Source of the DNA: Elusimicrobiota bacterium
GTDB taxonomy: Bacteria; Elusimicrobiota; Elusimicrobia; FEN-1173
Reading direction: 5' to 3'
NCBI GenBank assembly: GCA_016715645.1
Contig: JADJZR010000002.1
Location: 62,001-126,000, forward strand
Length of the DNA stretch: 64,000 nucleotides
Numbering within the stretch: position 1 is the stretch's first letter; every line of letters begins with the position of its first letter. Of the stretch, positions 25,045-34,548 are shown one piece after another. Both the position numbers and the translations under genes were made by a program. The notes beneath the pieces are model-generated. The model searched no databases. It worked only from the letters and a program-made list of their open reading frames with translations, and had not been told where the DNA came from.

Positions 25045-27730
25045 ACCGTCACGTCAGCGCGATCTCGGGACGTTTGAGCTTGCGCGCCCTCAGCGAATCT
25101 CATTGGAAATATTGGACCAGGTGACGGCAATTGTTCCACCCCGAAAAGACGCGGATATAATTGCCGCCCAACAATTCATTCAAGAGCATTTCCCTAAGGT
25201 AACCGATTTCGAGCGGGAGTTCCCTTCCCTCTGCTTCGCCCTTGCTACCGGGGTGGGAAAAACGCGGCTGATGGGCGCTTTCATTAGCTACCTGCACCTG
25301 GCCCATGGGATCAACAACTATTTCGTTTTAGCGCCCAACCTTACCATCTACAATAAACTGATCGCTGATTTTACGCCCAACACGCCGAAATATGTTTTCA
25401 AAGGAATCGCTGAGTTCGCCCAGGAACCACCGATCATTATCACGGGGGACAACTATCAGCAGGGAGGTGGCGTGCGGCGTGACATGCTCCCGGGGTTTGA
25501 AAGAGTCGTGCACATCAATATTTTCAATATTTCGAAGATAAACTCGGAAGTGCGTGGGGGGAAAGCCCCACGAATCAAACGGCTTTCGGAATATATCGGG
25601 GAAAGCTATTTCGAATATTTGGCGGCCCTGCCAGACCTGGTGTTGATCATGGACGAGTCCCACCGCTACCGCGCCAGCGCTGGCGTGAAGGCCATCAATG
25701 AATTAAAACCGGTTTTGGGCCTAGAACTGACGGCCACGCCGTTCACCGAAGGAACCAAGGGACCTGTTCCTTTTAAGAATGTGATCTACGACTATCCTCT
25801 CGCCAAGGCCATGGAAGACGGGTTCGTCAAGGAACCGGCGGTGGCGACCCAAAAAGATTTTGATCCGAAGAAGTTTTCTCCTTCTGAACTGGAAAAGATT
25901 AAGCTGGAAGATGGGGTTCGTTTGCATGAGAACGTGAAGGTTCAGCTCGAAACCTATGCTCGTGAAACGGGACAGCAAATTGTCAAACCGTTCATCTTAG
26001 TCATCGCCCGAGACACCACCCACGCGGCGGAATTGTTAAAGCTCATTCAATCGGGAAACTTTTTTGAAGGCCGGTATAAGGAAAAGGTTATCCAGGTTGA
26101 TTCCAGTAAAACGGGTGCTGAGGAAGAGGAAATGATCGCCCGTTTGTTAAAAGTCGAGTCGTCAGAAGAGCCGACCGAAATCGTCATTCACGTCAACATG
26201 CTGAAGGAAGGCTGGGACGTGACCAACCTTTATACGATCATCCCGCTTCGCGCCGCGAATGCGCGGACACTGATCGAACAATCCATTGGGCGTGGCCTTC
26301 GCTTGCCCTATGGGCGACGCACGGGCGTCACCGCGGTGGACCGTCTGAACATTGTGGTCCACGACAAGTTTCAAGAAATCATTGATGATGCCAATCGGCC
26401 GGATTCGGTTATTCGACTGGCAAAAACCATATTGGACTCGCCCGACGATCATCAGAAGTTGGTGACAGTGATCTGCCAACCGAATGTTGTGGGTCTTTTG
26501 GGTGGACAAGTGGTCGAGAGTGAATCTAAGGTTATTCTCGAATCAGCCTTGCCAACCGGCAAATCAATTTTTACAACTGATACTGAGAAGAAAGTCGCCC
26601 GAGCCACCTATCAAATATTGAACCGCTATGAATTCCTCCCGAGTTCGGAACACCTTCGCCGGGACGATGTTCAGAAGGAAATTGTCGCCAAGGTGAAAGA
26701 GGCAATGGTTCCCTCACAAGGCGAATTGGCGGGAATGGCGGAATCCATTGATTTCGCCGCCATGGTAGCCAAAACCACAGATATGGTCATTAAAGGAACG
26801 ATTGACATCCCGCGAATTGTCTTCTTACCTAAAGGAGATGTGACTGGCGGGTTTAATGCTTTTTTGTTGGATATGAATGGGATTCATTTTCAGCCGGTGG
26901 ATCGGGATATTTTGATCCAACACCTCCGCACCCATCAGCAGGAGACCTTGTCTGCCTCGGGGAAAGGTCAACGGGAACTTCGCATGGAGGATTATTTAGT
27001 CCGTGCACTGATTGATTTTGACGATATCAGTTATGACACCCATGCCGACCTGATTTACGATTTGGCCGGGCAGGTCGTGAAACATTTAAAAGGTTACTTA
27101 AAAAATGACGCTGAAGTTGAAAACGTCATGCAATTTCACCAGCGACCCCTGGCGGAATTTGTCCATGCCCAAATGCAGGCTCACCACTGGGAGCCGAAAG
27201 TCGATTATGAAGTCAAAGTCAGTAAGGGATTCACGGAACTGAAGCCCCCCATTGCCACTGCCACGGATAAGCCTATTTATAATTTCCGACACCCTATTGC
27301 CGACAAGTCGAAAATTGGCCAAATGCTATTCGGTGGGTTCAGCCGGTGCCTCTATCCCGCGCAAAAGTTCGATTCGGATTCAGAGCGGGTGTTGGCCTTG
27401 ATCTTGGATCGCCACGCCGAGAAATGGTTTAAACCCAGCCGGGGACAGTTTCAGCTTTTCTATAAATGGAGCAACGAACACCACGAATATCAACCTGACT
27501 TTGTCGCCGAAACGAAGGACATGATTTATATGCTTGAATCAAAAGCTCGAAACGAAATGGGAAATCCGGAAGTGCAGGCTAAAAAAGAAGCGGCGATTCT
27601 CTGGTGCCGTCGTGCCACAGACCACAACAAAAAGAACGGTGGCAAGCCGTGGAAATACCTCCTCATCCCTCATGACGCCATTGCAGAGAACATGAGCTTG
27701 TCAGGCCTGTCCTCTCAATTTGCCAAGTAA
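25041..27730 (+). CDS. res: Type III restriction endonuclease subunit (Res), N-terminal frameshift
   Basis: The natural start is a GTG at 25041 overlapping the mod stop: it reads NRHVSAISGRLSLRA, then a one-base deletion in a C run (25087-25089) shifts the frame; the remaining frame (from 25103) encodes 875 residues. Motifs present: ALATGVGKTRLMGA (Walker A), LIMDESHRYRA (motif II), GWDVTNLYTIIPLR, QSIGRGLRLPYG (motif VI) and the C-terminal nuclease PDFVAETKDMIYMLESKAR. Res translocates and cuts unmethylated DNA with Mod. Translation from an internal TTG could still give a near-complete protein. Confidence 0.88.
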
Positions 27731-27746
27731 GGAATTACCCGAAACC

Positions 27747-27842
27747 AAATATGGCCAGCGATTTGGGCGACCAGGAGTGTATCGGGAAGGGCGGTGGCTG
27801 AATCAAGAATTATTGGATAGGGGTTTGGCGCGGGTCTATTGA
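27747..27842 (+). pseudogene. Remnant of a thermonuclease (SNase) C-terminus
   Basis: Thirty-one codons read KYGQRFGRPGVYREGRWLNQ, then ELLDRGLARVY and stop. The order of YG, GRW-N-LL and GLARVY fits the last part of staphylococcal-nuclease-like proteins. No start or catalytic region precedes it, so it is at most a fragment. Confidence 0.35.
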
Positions 27843-28693
27843 GTTCTGTAAAACGGGAGCTCGTTGGCAACGAGCGAAGAAATTGGAATTTAGGTTAATT
27901 GTTCGCGGAGGTAATTGAGATCAATCCAGGGATGATGTGAACCTGACCGATAAGGGGTGTCACGAAGGCCCGTAGGGCCAAGTGTAGGCTGTTTTTTTCG
28001 GGGTGTTGAAACGTAGGGGGATTGTGATTTGCCCTTGAAATGGGGAGGGGGGGTTGTACGGGCGGCGGCCTGTGGCCCCGCCCCCGCCCCTGCCCTTGTG
28101 CAGGGGCCTGGCCACGGCCGTCGGACCCGAAGCAGAAATAATAAAGAGCACCAAGGACGTTGGCCAACCAAGCACAAAATAAGGCGAGAACCGTGGGGGG
28201 GAGGGGCCACGTTCAGGCCGCCGTAAATTGCCCCGAAACAAAGTGACGGCTCCTTTCGCGGCCAAGGGCCGCGCGCCTTGGCTTTTGACGTGGCGGGGCG
28301 GCCTGATTTTAGGCCGCGGCATGTGTCTTTTGGTTCGGCGTGGGTTGGGGGTATGAATACCCCCCTGGGGTATGTGCCCGTTCGGGCACAGTTTTGCCCC
28401 AGACAGGCCGCAATGCGGACTGTGACCCACGCTGTTTTTTTTGTCTTTATCGTGTCCTTCCGGTAAGCGTGCGTGACGTAAATTTCCGCGTTTAGTGTAA
28501 TGACCCTAAAATCCAAAAAGGGGAGGGATCATTATGCAAGGAGAGACAAAAGGGCATCCCAGTCCGGCGGCCGAGGCCGGGCTGAACTAAGACAAGGTCA
28601 GAGCCGTTGGATCATGAATCTTGAACATGTTGTATCGCACGACATCGTTGGATGCTGAAAGCATAGAGTGAGAATCTGAAGTTGTCAAGTGGC
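27843..28693. other. Gene-free region with a cluster of strong GC hairpins
   Basis: No coding sequence is supported; the proline-rich open frames on the minus strand have no start signal or family. Between 28086 and 28390 at least four near-perfect stems follow each other: GCCCCTG/CAGGGGC (28086-28107), GCGGCCT/AGGCCGC (28298-28317), GGGGGTAT/ATACCCCC (28347-28364) and TGTGCCC-GTTC-GGGCACA (28373-28390). They may belong to a structured RNA or to extragenic repeats. Confidence 0.5.
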
Positions 28694-30165
28694 AGAATTA
28701 TCCAATACAAGATGAGCCTGAAGAAATGGCCGTTTCCAATGCAAAATGAGCCTGAAGGGTGCCTCTTGAAGAGGCGGCGGAGAGTCGTCATAATCAGGGA
28801 TTATGACCATTACAGTGGACGACTCAAAAATAGAGACTATAGATCAAGTAAAGGAGATCCTCAAATCATCCGACAACCTGCAATTCAAGGGAGTCACCCG
28901 CGAAGGGAAATACCGCTGGGTCTCCCAAACGCTCAAACGATTCGACTACGCCTCCTTGAAAAAACAGGCCAAGGGTCTCGTGAGGGTTTACCTGCAACGC
29001 CTTTCGGGCTTCTCCCGGGCGCAAATCACCCGGCTGATCGACCGACGGCTATCGACGGGGCGTTTGATCGTGACGGCTCAGCCTCGGCACCGATTCACCA
29101 CCCCTTTACACGACGGCGGACCGGCAACTGCTGGCCCGGGTCGACAACGCCCATCAGCGTCTCTCGGGGCCCGCCACGCGGCGTCTGCTGGAGCGCGCCT
29201 ATGACGTCCATGGAGACAAACGCTTTGAGCGGCTCAAAAACATCTCCTCCGCCCACATCTACAACCTGCGTGCGACGCCCGCCTACCAGCGATTGGCCTA
29301 CACCTTCGCCGGGACCAAGTCCGTCCGCGTCGCCATCGGCATCCGTCGACGTCCAGACCCCCAGGGCCAACCGGGTTGGATCCGCGTGGACACCGTTCAC
29401 CAAGGCGATCTCGACCGAAAGAAGGGCGCTTATCACATCAATCTGGTCGATGTCGTTACCCAGTGGGAAATCGTTCTGTGCGTCGAACAAATCGCCGAAC
29501 GCTTCCTCGTCCCCGCCCTGGAAGGTGCACTGAGCATGTTCCCCTTCCGCATCCTGGGATTTCATTCCGATAACGGGAGCGAGTACATCAACCGAATCGT
29601 GGCCTCCCTCTTAAACAAGCTCCTTATCGAGCAGACCAAGTCGCGCGCAGGACGAACCAACGACAACGCCCTCGTCGAAGGCAAGAACGGCAGTGTGATC
29701 CGCAAGCACATGGGCTACGGCCACATCGCACCCCGCCATGCGAGGGCAATCAACGAGTTTTACCGCACGCACTTCAACGGGTATCTCAATTTCCACCGCC
29801 CCTGCGGTTTTGCGACTATCACGGTCGACCGTCGTGGGAAACGTTGCCGGAAATACGAGACCTACCAGACGCCTTACGAACGGTTCCGCGCAATCCCAGA
29901 GGCTACCCGGTTTCTACGTCCCGGCGTAACTCTGTCCGCGCTCGACGAAGAGGCTGGCCAACAAACGGACACCCAGGCGGCGGAGGCCATGCAACGTGAA
30001 AAGACAGACTCTTTGGCGTATTTTATGCCATCAAAACCGGAGGCAAAAACAGGAGATTTCACGCCCCGCAGACCCGATTTATACCCCAAAAGGAGGCAAA
30101 ATCCCAGACTTACCGTCGACACTCCGTCGTAAAGCTTCAGGCTCATTTGTGAATTGGAAAATGCT
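28694..30165 (+). mobile_element. Insertion sequence with DDE integrase-core transposase, GTGGC target duplication
   Basis: Terminal inverted repeats begin AGAATTATCCAATACA on the left and AGCATTTTCCAATTCA on the right (reverse complement), both continuing into ATGAGCCTGAAG. A second copy of the inner motif (CCAATGCAAAATGAGCCTG) lies at 28737-28758. The element is 1472 bp and is flanked by GTGGC at 28689-28693 and 30166-30170, a 5-bp target-site duplication. A truncated copy of its right end lies at 15900-16029. The family looks IS481-like or unclassified. Confidence 0.88.
28803..30132 (+). pseudogene. Frameshifted transposase of the 1472-bp IS
   Basis: From the ATG at 28803 the frame encodes TVDDSKIETIDQVKEILKSS, then a helix-turn-helix-like segment (GFSRAQITRLIDRRL). 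At about 29098-29106 (CCCCTTT) one extra base breaks it; the correct continuation (LYTTADRQLLARVDNAH) runs in the next frame through YDVHGDKRFERLKNIS, the integrase core WIRVDTVHQGD, GFHSDNGSEYINR and RTNDNALVEGKNG, ending at 30132. The DDE residues are visible. Because the terminal repeats and target duplication are intact, the inactivation is probably recent. Confidence 0.8.
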
Positions 30166-30274
30166 GTGGCGGCAATCAACTGATCACAGACAGGGGAAAA
30201 GGGGCGGGGGGGGATCGACGGAGCAGGGGAGAGGAAAAAGGAGGGGATTTCAGACAGACCCGGAGCGACGGGCG

Positions 30275-30559
30275 TTAGACGAGCTCCAGGCGGACCTCGC
30301 GGCCGAGGACGCGGCCGGCGCGGGCGAGGGTGGCGATGGTCACAGAACCGTTTCCGGCGTCAAGCAATCGGTCGAGCTGGCTACGGCTGGTGTGCATGCG
30401 GCGGGCCATGTCGACTTTCAGGATGTGCTTTTTTTTCATGTCTTGTTGGATTCGCCAGGCCAGGACGCGCTTGATCGCCACGGCCTGGGCGTCTTCGTAG
30501 GTGCCCTCTTCTTTGAGAAAATCGTCAAACGTGGAACCGATGGACCCTTTCTTTTTCAT
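30275..30559 (-). CDS. HTH antitoxin of a HigBA/Gp49-like toxin-antitoxin pair
   Basis: The ATG at 30559 has AAGGAGG seven bases upstream. The 94-residue protein has VLAWRIQQDMKKKHILKVDM followed by ARRMHTSRSQLDRLLD, a helix-turn-helix as in XRE-type antitoxins that accompany RelE/Gp49-like toxins. The start overlaps the toxin stop by ATGA, so translation is coupled. It should bind and silence the toxin and repress the promoter at 30927-30955. It is intact although the toxin is broken. Confidence 0.75.
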   Translation of the reverse strand: MKKKGSIGSTFDDFLKEEGTYEDAQAVAIKRVLAWRIQQDMKKKHILKVDMARRMHTSRSQLDRLLDAGNGSVTIATLARAGRVLGREVRLELV

Positions 30560-30906
30560 GGATGAACCTCCTTCATTCGTCGGCGAGCGATCGACAGATC
30601 TTCCACCGGCGTTTTTTGCGTCTTCTTGATGAATCCATGCAGGAGCACCAGGCGACCTCCCGTTATGGAGAAAAGCACTCGGGCGATCCGCCGACTGGGA
30701 AGCGTGCTTCGCACTTCCCACAACCCGCCTCCCATGGGGCGGCAAACGGGCATGCCCACGGGCCAGCCGTATTCAACGGTCGCAATGTCACGACCTACTT
30801 CACGGCAATCGTCACGGGGGAGATCTTTCAACCAGTCTCGAACGGGTTCTCTGCCCTCGGACGTTCAGTAGAAAAAAGCCGTGATCTTTTTGAAGTCGTT
30901 GGGCAT
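30556..30906 (-). pseudogene. RelE/Gp49-like toxin with a premature TGA
   Basis: From the ATG at 30906 the frame reads PNDFKKITAFFY, then a TGA at 30867-30865, then TSEGREPVRDWLKDLPRDD, VCRPMGGGLWEVRS, RIARVLFSITGGRLVLLHGF and KKTQKTPVEDLSIARRRM. Homologues of this phage-derived Gp49-like (HigB-type) toxin family have Arg or Trp-like residues at the stop position, so a CGA to TGA change is the simplest reading. Translation from the internal TTG at 30831 would lack the first strand. The toxin is most likely inactive. Confidence 0.7.
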
Positions 30907-30926
30907 GTTGTCCTGTCTCTGCTGGC

Positions 30927-30955
30927 AGTGTACCTTAAATGGTACTTATTGTCAA
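30927..30955 (-). promoter_or_regulatory. Promoter and operator of the second toxin-antitoxin pair
   Basis: Minus-strand -35 TTGACA (30950-30955), 17-bp spacer and -10 TACACT (30927-30932), the same boxes as the higBA promoter at 4694-4722. An inverted repeat GTACC-TTAAAT-GGTAC lies in the spacer. Here the ATG is 20 nt from the -10. Confidence 0.6.
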
Positions 30956-31040
30956 GGCTAATTTTTATAATGAAATATTTCATAGCCAATTTAACTCTAC
31001 CGGCGGGGGGGGAAGAGGTTCCCATTCCGATAGAGGTCAG

Positions 31041-31298
31041 TCAAAAGGGTTGTTGTAATCTGCGATTAGCATCTTTGTCATATTCGGCCCAAAGAATAAG
31101 GTCTCTCCAATCCCCTTTGGCTGTATCATAAGAACCCTTATTTTTTTCAATATCTCCTTTTGAAAGGGCCAATAGGCAGCGAATTGTTCTGAGAGAAGCA
31201 ACTGGCTGCTTTCTGTATTCCTCTAGGATATTGCGGGCATCGTTGGCTTCATTTTTAAATTCTTTTGTTATTTGGGATTCTATGTCGAGTGGGAACAT
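31041..31298 (-). CDS. Small helical protein, paralogue of the pseudogene at 39741-40005
   Basis: An 85-residue protein from the ATG at 31298. It is charged and helical, with the end GDWRDLILWAEYDKDANRR. A close relative with the same start (MFPxDIESxITK) lies, frameshifted, at 39741-40005, next to the toxin-immunity genes; about 270 bp of DNA around both are similar. By context it may be an immunity or accessory gene of the polymorphic toxin locus. No family is recognised. Confidence 0.55.
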   Translation of the reverse strand: MFPLDIESQITKEFKNEANDARNILEEYRKQPVASLRTIRCLLALSKGDIEKNKGSYDTAKGDWRDLILWAEYDKDANRRLQQPF

Positions 31299-31649
31299 AA
31301 CAGGGTGATGGAGGCGAGTGGTTGAGTCAGCTAACTAACTGGCTAAGGTTACGAAGAAGATTATGGGACGTCTTTAACTAAGTAACTTATGATGAACATG
31401 TTAGGGCGAACATTGAGTTAAGGGGGGGAAAAGGCGAGAATGATCCGCATGCCGGGCCCTTGGGCGCGCAAAGCGAAGCCCGGCGGGGCGGGGTTTTGGG
31501 ATAGAAGGAAGCAGGACGGGAGATTTAAGTTAATTGGTTAAAGACGTGCCTTAGCTCCGTGATCCTGGTTAATAGTGAACAGGGGAGTGGGAATTCTGTT
31601 CAACACGAAGGCAAGTTTTTTGTCGACAACAACAAACAGGAGAAATAAT
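31299..31649. other. Gene-free region before the M48 peptidase
   Basis: Apart from a GC-rich patch at about 31450-31500 (CCGGGCCCTTGG, GCCCGGCGGGGCGGGG) I see no gene, RNA or clear repeat. The frame of the downstream peptidase extends into it but has no start signal before 31650. Confidence 0.4.
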
Positions 31650-33134
31650 TTGAAAGTCATTTTAACGCGTTTAAAAAACATGGGTATTCTGTTGTTTTAT
31701 CTAACCGCCATCCCGACTGTTTCCTATTATATTTCACTCAATATTCAGGATACGATTTCAGAGAAGGCTCGGTCGGCTGTCATGTCGTATGCCCAGCCCG
31801 GGCGAGTGGAATTTCTACCAAACGATATTCACCAGGACCTTAGCCGGTTGACTGTGCGGAGAATCCTTGCTGATCCTGCGCTTGGGGCCCATTTTACTAA
31901 CCAATTTCGTGCAGACGCCTACCCTATTATCTTGATGGAGTTTGGGTCAAAATTTATTTTATTTTTGGGGCTCGGACTTCTTATCCTGGTAGGCCTTTCC
32001 GGCATTGTTGCCAAACGACACCGAACCTTACTCCTCTACATCTTTAAACCGTTATTGTATTTTTCGATCATTTCCGTGAGTTTGATCGCATTTGGGCACG
32101 GGGCGCTTGCTGTGAGCACGATCTATTACGCTGAAACCTGGTATTCCTATGGGGTCCACGTTGTTATTATCCTCATGATTGCAGGGGCGGGGTTGGTGGG
32201 TACCTGGGCGGTGATGCGGGGGGCCTTTTCGGCCATTAAACCTCCCATCACAAAGATCGTCGGAACGGGTGTCGATCGGATGGTTCATCCCAAAATATGG
32301 ACGTATGTCGAAGATATTGCAAATCGGATCCAGGCGCTTCCTCCGGAAAACATTATTGTTGGATTTGAGACAAACTTTTTTGTCTCCGAAGCTTCCCAAC
32401 AATGCCTGGAGGGCCGATTAAAAGGCCGAACGATGTTTCTGTCCCTCCCTCTTTGCGCCATTCTCACTCCCAATGAGTTGACCGCTGTTATTGCCCACGA
32501 ACTTGGCCATTTCAGGGGGAGTGATACAAAATTCAGCGCAAAATTCTATCCCATCTATCGGGGTCTTGACGTGTCTCTTGTGAATTTGGCCTATGTCGTG
32601 ATTCGCAAGGGGAAATACGGATTCGTCCTGAAACCAGCCCAATTGTTACTCGAATATTTTTTCCAGGTATTTGCCTATGCAGAGCGAGGGCTAGGTCGAG
32701 CGAGGGAGTTGATGGCGGACCGCTGTGCCGCTGAACTTATGGGAGCAGAAACATTAGGGGTTGTGCTCGTTAAAATACAGGCCTATTCAGGTCTATGGGG
32801 GGAAATCGAAAAAATCATCGAGAAAGCAGCCAGCGACGATCGGGATACCAATAACCTCTGTTTCTTTTATTCTGATGTTGTCCGAGAGCGAAAGTCCCTT
32901 ACTCTCATCGACAAAATGCCCATCAACCCGTTCGCTCACCCGACAGACACTCACCCCCCTTTGGCCGACAGGCTAAAGGCCCAAGGATTGGATTTAGACC
33001 AACTGAAAACAAAAGTTCTCGAGATTCCACACTTGGAGAACAGCGCCATGCATTTGTTTGGAGATTACAAGTCTTTGGAGAAAAGGCTGGGTCAAGCTTC
33101 TGTTGCAATATTACACGGTAAAAAACTCTTTTGA
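31650..33134 (+). CDS. M48-family membrane metallopeptidase
   Basis: The TTG at 31650 has CAGGAGA at 31638-31644 and yields 494 residues beginning with a hydrophobic anchor; the longer in-frame start at 31575 lacks these signals. Three to four membrane helices precede the catalytic motif IAHELGHFRGSD (about residue 283), the third ligand region RARELMADRCAAELMG, and HPTDTHPPLADRL near the C-terminus, all typical of HtpX/Ste24-type M48 proteases. It is an inner-membrane zinc protease, probably for protein quality control. It stands alone between mobile elements. Confidence 0.85.
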   Translation: MKVILTRLKNMGILLFYLTAIPTVSYYISLNIQDTISEKARSAVMSYAQPGRVEFLPNDIHQDLSRLTVRRILADPALGAHFTNQFRADAYPIILMEFGSKFILFLGLGLLILVGLSGIVAKRHRTLLLYIFKPLLYFSIISVSLIAFGHGALAVSTIYYAETWYSYGVHVVIILMIAGAGLVGTWAVMRGAFSAIKPPITKIVGTGVDRMVHPKIWTYVEDIANRIQALPPENIIVGFETNFFVSEASQQCLEGRLKGRTMFLSLPLCAILTPNELTAVIAHELGHFRGSDTKFSAKFYPIYRGLDVSLVNLAYVVIRKGKYGFVLKPAQLLLEYFFQVFAYAERGLGRARELMADRCAAELMGAETLGVVLVKIQAYSGLWGEIEKIIEKAASDDRDTNNLCFFYSDVVRERKSLTLIDKMPINPFAHPTDTHPPLADRLKAQGLDLDQLKTKVLEIPHLENSAMHLFGDYKSLEKRLGQASVAILHGKKLF

Positions 33135-33178
33135 TTCGGAACGGAGAAGAGAATACCCTTCCGTCACCCTTGAAAATT

Positions 33179-34522
33179 CGGCTCATGACGAGGAACTGTG
33201 GGTTACCGTCCATGGCCTGAACTGACTCATCCAGGGGGTGCAACCCTGGATGATCTTAAGCTTAATGGGGCCTTGTCTCGGAAACCGTAGGCCCGGCGGA
33301 TAATGTTTTTGGCTTTCAGATTCGTGGCCTCCACGTAACCCAGGAAACTTTCTTGTCGCAGAAGGCCAGGATTCCGTCCAAGTGTTTTTCGACCCTCTTG
33401 GCAAACTGCCGCATGGACTTCATGCGGGTCCACTTCAGTTGATCCACCCATTGCCGGAAAAAGCGGCGGGCGCATGTCCTGGACTTGTAGCTCCAGAGAT
33501 GGCCGAAGGATTCTTTGAGCAAATGCGCTTTCAAGAGTTTCGGGCTTGCGGCCAGGAGGTCGTTCAAGGCCTCGCGGGATTTCCCCCGCACATGAGCGAG
33601 GCGCGAAAGCAGGATAAATTTCTTGCCGGCCAAGAGGCCTCGAAACCGCTTTCCGGCGCGCTTTTTGAACTCGGATTTACGAACATCATTCACCGCATTC
33701 AAGAGGTGGCGGATCACATGGAACTTGTCGTAAATGATCTGGATGTCCGGACAATGGGCCTTGAAGCTGTTTCGGAACGGGGCCCACATGTCCATCACCA
33801 CGTGTGTGACGCGCTGGGCGCGGTCTTTTCCAAACCACTTCCAGAACTTCCGCAAACTCTTCTCCCGACGCCCTTCCACAACGTTCAGCAGTTCGGGGAC
33901 TCGGGCCCTCCGGGACACTAATCATCGTCCAATAGTTTTGGCCTCTCCCCACGGCGATTTCGTCGGCTCCCATGACCGTGATACCGTCCAAGGGACGTTC
34001 CGCCTGAACCTTCGTCATCGCGCGTTTGTCGATCTCTTTGATGGTTCCCCGGTGCATCACATGGAAGAGGCCAACGCTTTTATTCGTCATGCCCTTGCAC
34101 AGCTCCGCCACCAAGCGGGCCAGCCGCAACGAGACGCGCGGTCCCCGCACGTCCACGAACTCCAGGGCTTCTGTCCGGATCCCGCAACGCGCACAGTTCA
34201 CCCGATATCGCTCAAACCGCAAAACAAAGGTGATGCCACAGCATCAGATGTTGAAACCTCCTGCCAAGAGCTGTCACAGCCTTGTTCCACCGCTTGGCCG
34301 CACTTCCCGCATGTGTGCCCTTTTTGATGCGTTCCAGTGAACCACCACCGAGCTTTGACCCTTATGAAAACCGGGTTCCAGGCGTTTCACACGAAATCCT
34401 TGCGTTTCCAGCAGAGATGTAAGACAATTTTCTGGCATCTGATGCGGCCCCCTTACCTTAAGAATAAGGAGTTTACCGCATCAGATGCTTCTTTTATACC
34501 CACACTATCTCGTCATGAGCCG
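33179..34522 (-). mobile_element. ISL3-family insertion sequence (decayed)
   Basis: Near-perfect 25-bp terminal inverted repeats, CGGCTCATGACGAG followed by TGTGGGT, start at 33179 and end at 34522 (21 of 25 match, with a 4-base difference in the middle). The 1344-bp element contains a broken ISL3-type transposase on the minus strand and a hairpin ATCCAGGG/CCCTGGAT near 33228-33250. No target-site duplication is obvious. Confidence 0.8.
33228..34330 (-). pseudogene. ISL3-family transposase, multiple frameshifts
   Basis: In order the minus strand encodes a cysteine ribbon (GHTCGKCGQA), then RFERYRVNCARCGIRTEALE, MGADEIAVGRGQNYWT, a break at about 33916, RRARVPELLNVVEGR, HVVMDMWAPFRNSF, IIYDKFHVIRHL, KWTRMKSMRQFAKR, a second break, and LGYVEATNLKAKNIIRRAYGF. 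These are the landmarks of an ISL3 transposase with its DDE residues. At least three frame changes make it inactive. Confidence 0.82.
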
Positions 34523-34548
34523 TATTTTTAAAAGGGGGTAAGTATAAA

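Noticed and set aside
17810..27730. DISARM or BREX system
   Set aside because: An SNF2 helicase and a methylase are present, but the defining genes (DUF1998 DrmB, DrmA, PglZ, BrxC) are not.
27890..28516. Long minus-strand frames after res
   Set aside because: Proline- and arginine-rich translation of GC hairpins; no ribosome-binding site and no family.
28534..28590. 18-codon frame with an upstream GGGAGG
   Set aside because: Too short and without context or conservation evidence to call a gene; the purine run may be chance.
29098..29106. Programmed frameshift in the IS transposase
   Set aside because: Most IS use a -1 shift on an A-rich slippery heptamer; this would need +1 at CCCCTTT with no stimulatory hairpin seen, so a mutation is simpler.
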